A stretch of 64,000 nucleotides of DNA. Source: DATAEE01 sp963725145. Lineage in GTDB: Bacteria; Acidobacteriota; Vicinamibacteria; Vicinamibacterales; 2-12-FULL-66-21. The stretch lies in the NCBI GenBank assembly GCA_963725145.1, contig CAVRXL010000008.1:308226-372225 (forward strand), read 5' to 3'. Below the pieces are notes generated by a model. The model ran no database searches. It worked only from the letters and a program-made list of their open reading frames with translations, and had not been told where the DNA came from. Of this stretch, positions 1-8,909 are shown piece after piece (position 1 is the first letter of the stretch; every line of letters begins with the position of its first letter). The translations under genes were made by a program, and so were the position numbers.

Positions 1-327
1 GAGCGGCTCGAGATCCTTCAGCGAAAGCGTGGTCGGTTTTCGCACGAGCCCGGTCACGTCGATGGACCACGGACGGGCGGCGTCGAGCTGGTCCGGAAAC
101 GCGGTGCGGACGAAGAACTTGTCGTTCGGCGTGACGAGCGCTTCCGGCCGGAGCGCCGACAGGTCGGTGTAGAGGCGGGCGTCGAGCCCTGCATCCATCA
201 GCGCATGAAACGGAGGGTTCTGCGCGGCGTCCGCAAAGGGAACACTCCCGACGTAGCGGCCGCCTTCAAAGGGGTTCGGGCATAAAGCCGCCGCCCACAG
301 CTCCAGAAACTCGCGGCGCGTTACCAC
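1..327 (-). CDS. Molybdopterin-dependent (sulfite-oxidase-like) oxidoreductase, N-terminal part
   Basis: The reverse strand is open from a GTG at 327 to the window edge, giving the first 109 residues of a longer protein. The start MVTRREFLEL resembles a twin-arginine export motif, although the hydrophobic stretch after it is short. The segment LVTPNDKFFVRTAFP, followed by a short beta-rich stretch ending VRKPTTLSLKDLEPL, is typical of the entry to the Mo-cofactor fold of the sulfite oxidase/YedY family. Such enzymes are usually exported and oxidise small substrates with a cytochrome partner. The start overlaps the stop of the upstream TPR gene by 7 nt, which suggests translational coupling. 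The catalytic cysteine lies beyond the window, so the substrate cannot be judged. Confidence 0.6.
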   Translation of the reverse strand, partial: MVTRREFLELWAAALCPNPFEGGRYVGSVPFADAAQNPPFHALMDAGLDARLYTDLSALRPEALVTPNDKFFVRTAFPDQLDAARPWSIDVTGLVRKPTTLSLKDLEPL

Positions 328-1985
328 TTTTTCGCCTCAGCGAGCTCCGGCCGGCCGGGGTCCGCCCGGCGCCAGTTGGAGGCGAATCGCTTGTATTGTT
401 CGCGCGCGCCGTCGCGCGCGCCCGCGGCGGCGAGCGCCCGCGCCAGGCCCAGCAGCGACGCGGATCGGTTTGGATACCGCTTCAGAGCGCCTTCGAACGC
501 GGCCGCGGCTTCGCGCGGGCGGCCGATCTGGGCCAGCACCTCGCCGAGCAGCTCCTGGCTCGGCTTGATCACCACCGGCGGCCCCGCGGGCGCAGGCAGC
601 TGCACTTCCGACGCGGCCGCTTTTTCCAACAGCGAAACGGCGGAGGCCGGATCACCCGCGGCGAGCCGGAGCATCGCGGCGATCTCGCGCTCGAGGATGG
701 CGACGATCGGCCGACGATCGCCGGTCCGCGCCGCGCCTGCGCGCCGCGCCAGCTCCTGCCGGCCCATCTCGGCCGTCGCGGTATCGCCGGTGCGCGCTCC
801 TGCGAGAGCGATCGCGAACAGCTCGTCATGATTGTCGAACTGCATCCGCCCGCGCACCCGCTCCCAGCGCGCCGTGTCGACGACGGCGCGGGCGCGCATG
901 GAGGCGGCAATCCCCATGAGCTCGGGATCTCGCGATCCGCTGGCGACCGGCTCGATCTCGCCGAGTGTCTTGTCCGCGGCGCCGTACCGTCCCTGCTGAA
1001 GATAGGAGTACTGCAGCCATGACAGGCTGTGGTAGCTCCGCATCGAGGGCGGGAGGCCCTTGCGTGTGGCGAACGCGACCGATGCCTCCCACGCGGACTG
1101 GTCGGACGCCGCCGCCCCGTCCCACAGTCCGAGGTGGAAGAACACATGTGAGGGCATGTGACGGGCGTGGCTCGCCGCCGGCGCAATCCGCGCGTACGTT
1201 CTGGCGATCGGCAGGGCGAGCGAGGCGTGCTCGGGATCGTCCCAGACGTGAATCAGGTAATGCGCGGCGCCCGGGTGCTCGGGGTTGGCTTTCAGGACTT
1301 TTTGCAGGATCGCAGCCACCTCGCGCTGTGCCTCGCTTCCCGCGAGCGCGTGGCGGTGCCCGTCCTCGGCCGCGATTCCTTCGATCCCGCGCTGCATCGT
1401 GGCCAGCTTCGCCAGGGCGTAGAACGTCACCGCCTCATGGTCTTCGGGGTACTTTGCCGCCATTCGTGCCATCGCCTCGGCATATTGGGTGTCGCGCGCC
1501 GCTTTCTCGCCCTCGCCGAACAGGATCTCGACCGCCCCGAGGTACGACTGCTCGCGGGTTGTCGCTGCCCGCGCCGCGCGGGCGGCAGGCGTGGCTCCGA
1601 GCCGCCCCAGCACGCTCTTCGCGGCTTCCCGATCCTGCCGGCCCCAGAGCGTCCGGTTGTGGCTCATGGCCTCGCCCCAATGGGCCATGGCGAAACCAGC
1701 GTCCGCGGCCCGCGCCTGGCGGAAGGCGTCGAGCGCTTCTTCGTACTCGAAGCTATGGAGCGCGGCGACACCGCGGAGGAAGTGGGGTTGGGCGGCCGCG
1801 GCGCCGGAAGTAGGGAAGTGAATCCGGCCGAAGCCCGTCTTCTGATCCTGGGAGAGCACAGAGGAAGCGGAGGTCACAGAGAAAAGCGTGAACGCAGAGA
1901 CGCAGAGACACACGGAAACACAGAGGTATTGCCGCCGGACTGGGCGGACCAGCGCCAACGACGGTTGGTTTGTCTCTGCGTTCAT
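321..1985 (-). CDS. Secreted tetratricopeptide-repeat protein
   Basis: A protein of about 554 residues with TPR-like helical repeats near residues 60-110 and again near 460-540. The middle carries a conserved-looking stretch (MPSHVFFHLGLWDGA). No enzyme motif is recognised; proteins of this kind are common as hypotheticals in Acidobacteriota. I chose the ATG at 1985, preceded by a GAAAGG-like ribosome site, over a GTG at 2039 that would overlap the neighbouring gene. The N-terminus is odd: its hydrophobic export-signal-like part (QYLCVSVCLCVSAF) is encoded by an intergenic-type cagagacgcagaga array. The gene sits 34 nt downstream of the heme/copper protein gene and overlaps the Mo-oxidoreductase gene, so the three probably form an operon. 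Confidence 0.75.
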   Translation of the reverse strand: MNAETNQPSLALVRPVRRQYLCVSVCLCVSAFTLFSVTSASSVLSQDQKTGFGRIHFPTSGAAAAQPHFLRGVAALHSFEYEEALDAFRQARAADAGFAMAHWGEAMSHNRTLWGRQDREAAKSVLGRLGATPAARAARAATTREQSYLGAVEILFGEGEKAARDTQYAEAMARMAAKYPEDHEAVTFYALAKLATMQRGIEGIAAEDGHRHALAGSEAQREVAAILQKVLKANPEHPGAAHYLIHVWDDPEHASLALPIARTYARIAPAASHARHMPSHVFFHLGLWDGAAASDQSAWEASVAFATRKGLPPSMRSYHSLSWLQYSYLQQGRYGAADKTLGEIEPVASGSRDPELMGIAASMRARAVVDTARWERVRGRMQFDNHDELFAIALAGARTGDTATAEMGRQELARRAGAARTGDRRPIVAILEREIAAMLRLAAGDPASAVSLLEKAAASEVQLPAPAGPPVVIKPSQELLGEVLAQIGRPREAAAAFEGALKRYPNRSASLLGLARALAAAGARDGAREQYKRFASNWRRADPGRPELAEAKKW

Positions 1986-2025
1986 GCCTTTCTCTGCGGC
2001 CTCTGCTTCCTTTGCGTCCTCAGCG
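1873..2025. repeat. Inverted low-complexity arms around the start of the TPR gene
   Basis: The left arm (about 1873-1926) is rich in cagaga/gcagaga units and the right arm (about 1971-2025) in ctctgcg/tctgc units, so the two arms are mutually inverted around a short GC-rich core at 1927-1970. The same arm vocabulary recurs at 49656-49921 and 54940-54985. Here the repeat is not purely intergenic: it supplies the start region and export-signal-like segment of the TPR protein read on the minus strand. Confidence 0.6.
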
Positions 2026-3849
2026 CTTGCTACGCTCACGGAGCGCGGCTTCGAGATTCTCCTTCGCCAGCGCGTACGACGGATTCAGCCTCAACGCCTC
2101 CTGGAAATGCGCGATCGCCTCGTCGAGCTTTTTCTGCACCTGAAGCATCACGCCCAGGTTGTTGTGGGCTTCGGCGTAGGCCGGCTTGATCGTCAGCGCC
2201 TGTCGGTACAACCCCGTCGCTTCGTCGAGTCGTCCGTCCGCCTGCCGCATGACGCCGAGATTGTTGTACGCCTCGGCGAAGCCGGGCCGCAGCTCGATTG
2301 CCTTTGCGAAGTGAGCGGCGGCTTCGGAACGGTTGCCGCTGGCGGCCTCCGCGTTACCGAGGTTGTAGTGCACGAGCGCCAGATCCTCCGGATCGCCGGC
2401 GCCGACGCGCGCCGCCTCGCGAAGATGCCGCTGCGCGTCGTCGATCTGCCCCGCGCGGAGGTACGCGAAGCCGAGAGGCGCGTGGAGCGCGCTCCTCTCC
2501 GGGTTCGCCACGAGCATCGCCAGATAACCTGCCACGTAGCGGCTCGCGGCTTTCCGCCCGTAGTCCTCCTTCAACAGTGCAAGATCGCCCGCGGCCTTCG
2601 GCACGACCTGCATCCAGGTATTGGCCATCTCATCGGAGGACTGCCCGCCGTACACGATGCGCCTGGGGGGACTGTGCGGGTTCCTTCCGTTGCCGGCGGA
2701 GTTGTCGTAGGTATACCGCATAACGATCGTCGTTCCCTTCGGAAGAGAGACGGGAACGGCGTAGCGATACTCTCCCTGCCAGTAAAAATCCCAATCCTTT
2801 ATCCAGATGAGCGGCTTCGTCGTGCCGTCGGGCAGCGTCGCCGAAATCCGGACGTCCTTGCCGAGATAATGCGCGTGCGGGTAGATCGAGTGCACCTCGA
2901 CGTCGACCGGCAGCCGGTAACTGTCTTCGACCGTGTAGGCGGGATCGCCCGGCGGGATGTCGATCGTGTACGAACCGAGCTGGAGGCCCAGCCCCGTCCG
3001 CGTCGGCGGCGTCGCGGTGAAAAAGAATCCAACGGAGGCCTGGATTCTCTCGGGCTTGCCGGTCGGCAGCAGGTGGAGCTGCAGCAGGAGATCGGTTCCG
3101 GGCTCGAGGCGCCACGCCAGGTCGTCTGGCGCGACGGTCGGCATCACCCCCGGCGACCATCCCAGAAAGTGGCCCTCGGGGCTGATGCCCTCGGTGAAGA
3201 GCATCCCGCCGATCCCCGGCTCGCGGTCCGCTCCGTCGAGCCGCTTGGCTTCGCCGGTCGGATCGAGATGCATGATGGCATGGTGCAACACCCGCGGATT
3301 GCCCGGCCGGAACTCTATCGCGCGCACGTATCGCGTCCCCTGTCCGGGAACCGGCACGACGAACTTCCTGAAGACATCCGGGCCGTCGGCGGGCACGTCG
3401 TACGGCTCGCTCATGCGCACCACGAGGTCCGGCTCTCCGAGCTGCCACCCCTGCTTCCAGGCGGGCGCCGGCGGAAGATCGGCGCGATCCCCGCGAGGCG
3501 CGCCGCTCGCCACCCACCGCTGGATTGTGGCAATCTCGGCGTCGGTGAGATGGCGCTCGCCTGCAAACGTGCCGTGGCCCGGCTCCGGCGGCCACGGCGG
3601 CATCGCGCGCGCGGCGGTGACGTCGGCGATCTGGCGCGCGCGCCGCTTCACGTCTTCATAGGTGATCAAACTGAACGGCCCGACTTCCCCTGGCCGATGA
3701 CAGGGCGCGCAGCGGGAAAACACGATCGGCGCGACGTCGCGAGTGAACGTGACCTCCGGCGCCGCGTTCGTCGGGCGGGCGGCGTGCGTAACGGCCGCGG
3801 CAATGGCGGCAATGCCGAGCGCGTACACGCTCACGCAGGCTCGCAGCAT
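2020..3849 (-). CDS. Cytochrome c / copper type II monooxygenase-like / TPR fusion protein
   Basis: About 609 residues with an N-terminal signal peptide and three parts. Near residues 47-51 a CAPCH motif binds a covalent heme, in a planctomycete/acidobacterial cytochrome-like domain. Residues of about 140-420 resemble the PHM/DBH copper type II ascorbate-dependent monooxygenase fold, with candidate copper ligands in VLHHAIMHLD (near 189), LLLQLHLL (near 257) and VHSIYPHAHYLG (near 319-330). From about 440 to the end there are several TPRs. The role is probably a periplasmic oxidation in which the heme supplies electrons; the substrate is unknown. I preferred the ATG at 3849 over an upstream TTG. 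It is transcribed away from the TMTC-like gene, only 17 nt apart. Confidence 0.8.
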   Translation of the reverse strand: MLRACVSVYALGIAAIAAAVTHAARPTNAAPEVTFTRDVAPIVFSRCAPCHRPGEVGPFSLITYEDVKRRARQIADVTAARAMPPWPPEPGHGTFAGERHLTDAEIATIQRWVASGAPRGDRADLPPAPAWKQGWQLGEPDLVVRMSEPYDVPADGPDVFRKFVVPVPGQGTRYVRAIEFRPGNPRVLHHAIMHLDPTGEAKRLDGADREPGIGGMLFTEGISPEGHFLGWSPGVMPTVAPDDLAWRLEPGTDLLLQLHLLPTGKPERIQASVGFFFTATPPTRTGLGLQLGSYTIDIPPGDPAYTVEDSYRLPVDVEVHSIYPHAHYLGKDVRISATLPDGTTKPLIWIKDWDFYWQGEYRYAVPVSLPKGTTIVMRYTYDNSAGNGRNPHSPPRRIVYGGQSSDEMANTWMQVVPKAAGDLALLKEDYGRKAASRYVAGYLAMLVANPERSALHAPLGFAYLRAGQIDDAQRHLREAARVGAGDPEDLALVHYNLGNAEAASGNRSEAAAHFAKAIELRPGFAEAYNNLGVMRQADGRLDEATGLYRQALTIKPAYAEAHNNLGVMLQVQKKLDEAIAHFQEALRLNPSYALAKENLEAALRERSKR

Positions 3850-3866
3850 GGGGTTGGCCAAATTAT

Positions 3867-5447
3867 ATGCGACGGCCGCTGACGCTCGCCGCGCTCGCGC
3901 TCGTGCCGCTGGCGCTCTACGCGCGCGTCGTGACGTTCGACTACGTTCAGGCGGACGACACCGACCTCATCCGCGGCAACATCTCGTTCCTCCAGGACCT
4001 TCGCAATATCCCGGACGCCTTCGCTCGCAGTTATTTCGACGTCGAAGGGCAACCCTCCGGTCGCAAGACCTACTACCGTCCGCTCGTCATCGTGTCGTTC
4101 ATGGTGGACGCGCAGGTCCGCGGCGCCGATCCGCGCGTGTATCACGTCACCAACGTGGTGATTCACATCGCGAGCGTGATGCTGCTCTTCATGCTGTTGA
4201 GGAGACTCGGCAGCGGCGAAGTGCCGGCACTCGCGCTCGCGTTGCTGTTCGCCGTCCATCCTGCGAACGTCCAGGCGGTCGCCTGGATTCCGGGGCGCAA
4301 CGACACGTTGATGGCCGCGCTGGCACTCGTCTCCGTAATCGCCTTTCTTCACTATCGTCGGACGACGGGCGCGTGGGGGCTCGCACTACACGTCGCTGCG
4401 TACGCGGCTGCGCTGTTCACAAAAGAATCAGCGCTGCCGCTGCCGATTGTCATCGTTCTTCTGGCGAGGGCCCTGCCCGTCAAACCCCGCGCCGCCGCGC
4501 GGTCCGGCCCAGTCCTTTTCGCCGATGCGGTCGTCGTTGCCGTGTGGTTCGTGGCCAGACGCGCGGTGATGATGGACGGGGGCGACGCGCCGGATGCGCA
4601 GGTGCTGTTGGCCGCGTTGGTCGCAAACTCGAGGGACCTCCTTCTCTACGCTGGAAAGATGATGCTGCCGGCACACCTCAGCGTCATGCCCGGGCTGACT
4701 CGTGTTGATGTGGCGCTGGGCGCGATCTCGCTGGCGCTTCTCGGGTGGCTCCTCGCGCGGCTGGCGCCGCGCTGGCGCCGGGTCGTCATCGCCTGGATCC
4801 TCCTCTTTCTGATCCCGGCGCTCCTGATTCCCGGCCTCCCGGCGTACGAGCATCGGTTGTACTTCCCGCTGATGGCCGTCATCGTCGGGATCTCCAGGCT
4901 CCCCGCGTGGTCGATCGCGTCGAGCCGCCCTGTCGCAATCGCATCTGCGGTGGGCGTCGCCTTCGCCGCAATGTCGTTCGTCCACACGGATGTCTTCCGC
5001 GATCGCTACACCTATTGGCAGAGCGCGACGACGGGGACGCCGTATGCGGGCCTTGCGTACGTCAACCTCGGCCAGATCGCCGAGAGCGATGGGAATCCGG
5101 ACCGAGCGGCCGAACACTATCGGGCAGCGCTCGCCGCGGATCCGTCCACGCCGGGGGCGCACAACAACCTGGGCGTGCTGGCGGCGCGGCGGGGCGATGC
5201 CGACGAGGCGCGGGCCGAGTTCCACCGGGAAGTGGAACGGCATCCGGCGAACGCCGACGCGCATTACAACCTGGGCCTCGTGGAAAAGTTCTCGAACAGG
5301 ATCGATGACGCGGCACCCTGGTGGGAGCGCGCCGTCGCCGCCGATCCTGGACACACCGCGGCGCACGAGGAGCTGGCCGCCTACTATGCGGCGAAGGGGG
5401 ACGCCGCGCGCGCGGCGAGACATCGCGACGCCGCGGTTCCGCGGTGA
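3867..5447 (+). CDS. TMTC-like GT-C glycosyltransferase-type membrane protein with C-terminal TPRs
   Basis: 526 residues. The first 380 or so form about ten membrane helices. A loop carrying VQADDTDLIRGN (acidic pair near residues 30-31) is typical of the GT-C/PMT superfamily, and VHPANVQAVAWIPGRNDTL near residue 130 is typical of TMTC-type O-mannosyltransferase relatives. The last 140 residues are TPRs (AHYNLGLVEKF-type repeats). Family members transfer a sugar from a polyprenyl-phosphate donor to proteins outside the membrane, but many bacterial members are uncharacterised and the activity is inferred. The gene diverges from the heme/copper gene; the promoters must overlap the starts because only 17 nt separate them. 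Confidence 0.75.
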   Translation: MRRPLTLAALALVPLALYARVVTFDYVQADDTDLIRGNISFLQDLRNIPDAFARSYFDVEGQPSGRKTYYRPLVIVSFMVDAQVRGADPRVYHVTNVVIHIASVMLLFMLLRRLGSGEVPALALALLFAVHPANVQAVAWIPGRNDTLMAALALVSVIAFLHYRRTTGAWGLALHVAAYAAALFTKESALPLPIVIVLLARALPVKPRAAARSGPVLFADAVVVAVWFVARRAVMMDGGDAPDAQVLLAALVANSRDLLLYAGKMMLPAHLSVMPGLTRVDVALGAISLALLGWLLARLAPRWRRVVIAWILLFLIPALLIPGLPAYEHRLYFPLMAVIVGISRLPAWSIASSRPVAIASAVGVAFAAMSFVHTDVFRDRYTYWQSATTGTPYAGLAYVNLGQIAESDGNPDRAAEHYRAALAADPSTPGAHNNLGVLAARRGDADEARAEFHREVERHPANADAHYNLGLVEKFSNRIDDAAPWWERAVAADPGHTAAHEELAAYYAAKGDAARAARHRDAAVPR

Positions 5448-5450
5448 CGG

Positions 5451-5501
5451 CCACGGATTTCGCTGATCTACGAGCCACGGATTTCGTGGATTTCACGGAT
5501 T
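5451..5501. repeat. ccacggattt text repeats
   Basis: The short gap between the TMTC-like gene and the redoxin gene holds two copies of ccacggattt with variants (ccacggatttcgctgat, ccacggatttcgtggattt), followed by cgaacctcc-type repeats to about 5550. The same word appears inside the nested-palindrome elements at 12027-12293 and 54651-54937 and upstream of the TonB receptor at 20905-21002. Confidence 0.7.
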
Positions 5502-5560
5502 GAGGACGCCGGAACCCCTTCGAACCTCCGCGAACCTCCTCGAACCCCGTCGAACCACTC

Positions 5561-6136
5561 TTACCGCAGATCCCCGATCAGACATCCGATCGCTTGCGTC
5601 CGCTCGGCCGGGACTTGCCGACCCGCGAGGAGTGCCTCGAGCGCCTCCTCGAGATCGTGGCGTGTGGGCGCCGGTCGCATGCGCCCGGCGCTGATATAGC
5701 GATCGTCGATGCGTCCGAGGTAGCGCAGCGTCCCGCGAGCGTCGAAGACCGCCGCTTCTGGCGTGACCGTCGCGCTCGCGCGATCGGCGAATGCGAACTC
5801 CGGATCACGCAGCGCGGCAAAGGGGTATCCGTACTCGCGAACGTGCCGCTGGATCGTGTCGGCCGGCTGATCGCCGGGATAGACGAGCGTGAACTGCACG
5901 CCTCGCGGCGCGAAGGTTCGGTACAGACGCGCCAGCTCGGGCGCGTACCGGTTCGAGACGGGGCAGTCGATCCGCGCGAAGACGAAGACGGCGGCGCGCG
6001 CGCCGCCGCGATCGAACGGATCGACCGGCCGGCCGTCGAGATCGAGAAGGCGGACTGACTCCTGCCCGCGTCCGGCCGAGCTCAGCGCGGTCGTCGTGAC
6101 GAGAACGGCGCACGCAATCGCGGGCCACCTGAGCAT
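5561..6136 (-). CDS. Secreted redoxin/thioredoxin-fold protein
   Basis: 191 residues from the ATG at 6136, beginning with a signal peptide (MLRWPAIACAVLVTTTALSS). The thioredoxin-like fold carries one active-site cysteine in FARIDCPVSNRYAPELARLY, the CPxS form seen in AhpC/TSA-related redoxins of Acidobacteria and Planctomycetes. A second cysteine lies at the C-terminus (QAIGCLIGDLR), a feature of that subgroup. It probably acts as a thiol oxidoreductase outside the cytoplasm. In related genomes such redoxins often accompany heme/copper-monooxygenase-like proteins, as here two genes away. The longer open frame to 6277 lacks signal-peptide logic and was not used. Confidence 0.8.
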   Translation of the reverse strand: MLRWPAIACAVLVTTTALSSAGRGQESVRLLDLDGRPVDPFDRGGARAAVFVFARIDCPVSNRYAPELARLYRTFAPRGVQFTLVYPGDQPADTIQRHVREYGYPFAALRDPEFAFADRASATVTPEAAVFDARGTLRYLGRIDDRYISAGRMRPAPTRHDLEEALEALLAGRQVPAERTQAIGCLIGDLR

Positions 6137-6173
6137 CGTCCCGATTCTAGCGTGGTATTCTCGTCGCCTTCCT

Positions 6174-8450
6174 ATGCCCCGGCAGCCGACAGAACGCCGC
6201 CGCAGCGGCGGCGGGGACCGGTCCGCCGGCGCGTCACTTCGAGGCTGGCGCCGCTGGGGCTTCCCACTTCTGGCCATTCTGCTTCCCTTTGCGTTCGTCG
6301 GCGCGCTCGAAGTCGCGCTCCGCGTCGCGGGAGTCGGACGGCCGTCCTCGTTCTTCCTGCGGGACGGCGATCGCTACGTGAGCAACCCGCGCTTCGGGTG
6401 GCGGTTCTTCCCGGTGGCGCTCGCACGCACCCCGCTGCCGGTCGCATTTCCGGCGCGCAAGCCGCCTGGCACCTTCCGCGTGTTCGTCTTCGGCGAATCG
6501 GCGGCGATGGGCATCCCGGAGCCGGCATTCGGTTTCAGCCGAGTCGTGGAGGTGCTGCTCGAGGCATGGCATCCGGACGTCGACGTCGAGATCATCAACA
6601 CCGCGATGACGGCGATCAGCTCGCACGTGGTGGCCGATATCGCGCGTGAGTGCGCCCGATACGAGCCCGATGCGTTCGTCGTCTACATGGGGAACAACGA
6701 GGTCGTCGGACCCTTTGGCGCCGGAACGATCTTCACGCGGAGTGCGCCGCTGCACTCGCTCGTCCGCGCGCGCCTGATCGCCCAGCGCACGCGTCTCGGG
6801 CAGCTCGTCGAGCGCGCGACCGCCTCGATTGGGCCGCGCCCGGCGCTGCCCACCGGCTGGCGCGGGATGGAGATGATGACCGCGGATCAGATCCCCTTCG
6901 ACGACCCGACGCTGTCTCGCACGTATGACTCCCTGCGGCGGAACCTCGAGGCCATCCTCGATGCCGCCCGATCGGCCCGCGCATCGGCGGTCGTGGCGAC
7001 GGTGCCGGTCAACCTGCGCGACAGCCCGCCGTTCGCGTCACTCCACAGCCGCAACGCCAGCGACGCGGAGATGCACTATCAGCTCGGCGTCGCGGCGTTC
7101 GAATCGGGGCGCCGCGACGAAGCAGCCAAATCGTTCTCGCGTGCCCGCGACCTCGATCTCCTCCGGTTCCGCGCCGACAGCCGTATCAACGACACGATCC
7201 GGAGCGTCGCCCGCCGGCCTTCCGCGGATCGCGTCCTCCTCGCCGACCTCGAGGCCGTGTTCGCGTCCGCGAAGAACGGGGCGCCCGGTGACGATCTGTT
7301 CTGGGAGCACGTGCACTTGAACGAGCAAGGAAACGATCTGGCGGCGCGGGCCATCGCGAGCGCGCTGGCTCCACTCATCCCGGCCTCGGGTGGGCGCGCG
7401 CCGGCAGGGCCGGATGTGTCTCCGGAGCAGGTAGCCGAGCGGCTCGCGCTCACCGACTGGGACCGCCTCCGCATGGCGGCTGGGATCCTCGAAATGATGC
7501 GCCGTCCGCCGTTCACGGCACAGGCGGGGCACGACGCGCGCATCGAGCGCGGCCGCCGCCAGGTTGCGTCGGCGCGTGCCGCCGCGCGGGAAGGTCTCGC
7601 CCGGGCCGAAGCGACCTACCGCGCGGCGATCGGCCGCCGGCCGAACGACCCCATCCTCCGCGTCCGCTTCGCGGCGCTCCTGCGCGAACGCGGTTCGTTC
7701 GGCGAGGCGGTCGCCCAGTGGCGTGCGGCGCTTCAGGAGATGCCCGGCGTCGTGGAGTGGCGCTCGCAGCTCGCCTTTGCGCTGGCAGACGAGGCGGCCG
7801 CGGCGCAGCCGCCCGACGGCGCGAAGCTGTCCGAGGCCGAGCGGATGCTCCGCGAGATCGCCCGCGAGGAACCGGAGCTGCCGGCGGCGCAGGTCAACCT
7901 CGGCAACGTGCTCGAACGTCTCGGCCGTCAGGCGGAGGCCATCGCCGCGTATCGCGAGGCGCTGCGGCTCGACCCGCACCACGACGTTGCCCTGATCAAC
8001 CTCGCCGCGCTGCACGTGGCGCAAGGCGCGCTGCGCGAGGCGGAAGGCGTCTATCTCAGTGCGATCAATGCGGACCCACAGGCGGCCGAGCCCCACGCCC
8101 GGCTCGCGGCGCTGCTCGAGCGCCGTTCAGATCTCGACAATGCCGTCGGGGAATACCGCCGGGCCGTCGCGCTCGATCCCGACCTGGCATGGGCGCGCAA
8201 CAATCTCGGCTACCTGCTGGAGCGGCGCGGCGATACTGACGGCGCCATCGAGCAGTATCGCGCGGCGGCCGCGAGCGATCCCGACTATACGGTCGCGCGC
8301 CTCAACCTCGCGAACCTGCTGCTGTCGCGCGGGCACGTGGCCGAAGCCGCCAGCACGTTCGAGGAAGTCCTCGCGCTCGCCCGCGCGCGCCAGGACGCCA
8401 AGCTCATTGCCGGCATGGAGGATCAACTGCGGCGGCTCCGCGCACGCTAG
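6174..8450 (+). CDS. Membrane-anchored SGNH/GDSL-like hydrolase with C-terminal TPRs
   Basis: 758 residues from the ATG at 6174. A single membrane helix near residues 28-50 anchors the protein. Residues of about 100-400 resemble an SGNH hydrolase: block I VFGESAAMG (Ser109), the Asn block VVYMGNNEVVGPFG (near 174) and the late His block WEHVHLNEQGN. The region from about 480 to 758 is a series of TPRs (PAAQVNLGNVLERLGR, AWARNNLGYLLERRG). SGNH enzymes deacylate carbohydrates or lipids; with the TPR tail this one may act on an envelope polymer. The gene diverges from the redoxin gene with 37 nt between starts. The longer open frame beginning at 5889 is an extension through the redoxin gene and was rejected. 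Confidence 0.75.
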   Translation: MPRQPTERRRSGGGDRSAGASLRGWRRWGFPLLAILLPFAFVGALEVALRVAGVGRPSSFFLRDGDRYVSNPRFGWRFFPVALARTPLPVAFPARKPPGTFRVFVFGESAAMGIPEPAFGFSRVVEVLLEAWHPDVDVEIINTAMTAISSHVVADIARECARYEPDAFVVYMGNNEVVGPFGAGTIFTRSAPLHSLVRARLIAQRTRLGQLVERATASIGPRPALPTGWRGMEMMTADQIPFDDPTLSRTYDSLRRNLEAILDAARSARASAVVATVPVNLRDSPPFASLHSRNASDAEMHYQLGVAAFESGRRDEAAKSFSRARDLDLLRFRADSRINDTIRSVARRPSADRVLLADLEAVFASAKNGAPGDDLFWEHVHLNEQGNDLAARAIASALAPLIPASGGRAPAGPDVSPEQVAERLALTDWDRLRMAAGILEMMRRPPFTAQAGHDARIERGRRQVASARAAAREGLARAEATYRAAIGRRPNDPILRVRFAALLRERGSFGEAVAQWRAALQEMPGVVEWRSQLAFALADEAAAAQPPDGAKLSEAERMLREIAREEPELPAAQVNLGNVLERLGRQAEAIAAYREALRLDPHHDVALINLAALHVAQGALREAEGVYLSAINADPQAAEPHARLAALLERRSDLDNAVGEYRRAVALDPDLAWARNNLGYLLERRGDTDGAIEQYRAAAASDPDYTVARLNLANLLLSRGHVAEAASTFEEVLALARARQDAKLIAGMEDQLRRLRAR

Positions 8451-8452
8451 TT

Positions 8453-8487
8453 GCCTTCAGCATTCAGCCATCAGCCTTCAGCATTGA
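8453..8487. repeat. Heptamer array (gccttca)5
   Basis: Five near-perfect 7-nt units (gccttca, gcattca, gccatca, gccttca, gcattga) directly follow the stop codon of the SGNH-TPR gene. There is a single arm only; no inverted partner is visible nearby. Confidence 0.8.
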
Positions 8488-8521
8488 GAGTGTGCTATCT
8501 TCGCGCAGTCTGCGCTCAGGG

Positions 8522-8908
8522 ATGACACTCACCGTCGTGTGGCTCGCCGCGGTTGCGTTGACTGCGGACGCGCCCGCGTCTCGCTCCACGCGGGATGGCG
8601 TGTACTCGGCCGCGCAGGCCGAACGCGGCGAGAAAACGTACAAGGCAAAATGCGGCACGTGTCACATGCCCGAGCAGTACAGCGGCTTCGTGTTCATGCA
8701 GAGTTGGACCGGGCAGACGATCTTCGCGCTCTACACCAACCTGCGAACGACGATGCCGAAGGACAACCCTGGCAGCATGAAGCCACAGGAGTACGCCGAC
8801 GTGATCGCGTATCTGCTCAAGATCAACCGCCTGCCGTCCGGCGACGCCGATTTGAAGGGCGCGAAGCCGGAGATGCAGGACGTTGTTATTGAAGCGCCAG
8901 AGAAGTAG
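8522..8908 (+). CDS. Monoheme cytochrome c
   Basis: 128 residues from the ATG at 8522: signal peptide (MTLTVVWLAAVALTADA), then CGTCH at residues 44-48 for covalent heme. Methionines in LRTTMPKDNPGSMKP could supply the axial ligand. The QEYADVIAYLLKINRLP segment is the usual C-terminal helix of class I cytochromes c. It lies 61 nt before a PQQ dehydrogenase gene that has no heme domain of its own, so it is probably the electron acceptor of that enzyme in the periplasm. A GTG at 8492 in frame would add ten residues without improving the signal peptide. Confidence 0.88.
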   Translation: MTLTVVWLAAVALTADAPASRSTRDGVYSAAQAERGEKTYKAKCGTCHMPEQYSGFVFMQSWTGQTIFALYTNLRTTMPKDNPGSMKPQEYADVIAYLLKINRLPSGDADLKGAKPEMQDVVIEAPEK

Positions 8909-8909
8909 C

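Noticed and set aside
5561..6277. Longer start for the redoxin gene
   Set aside because: The extra 47 residues are Arg/Pro-rich and overlap the start of the SGNH gene; the signal peptide begins at the ATG at 6136.
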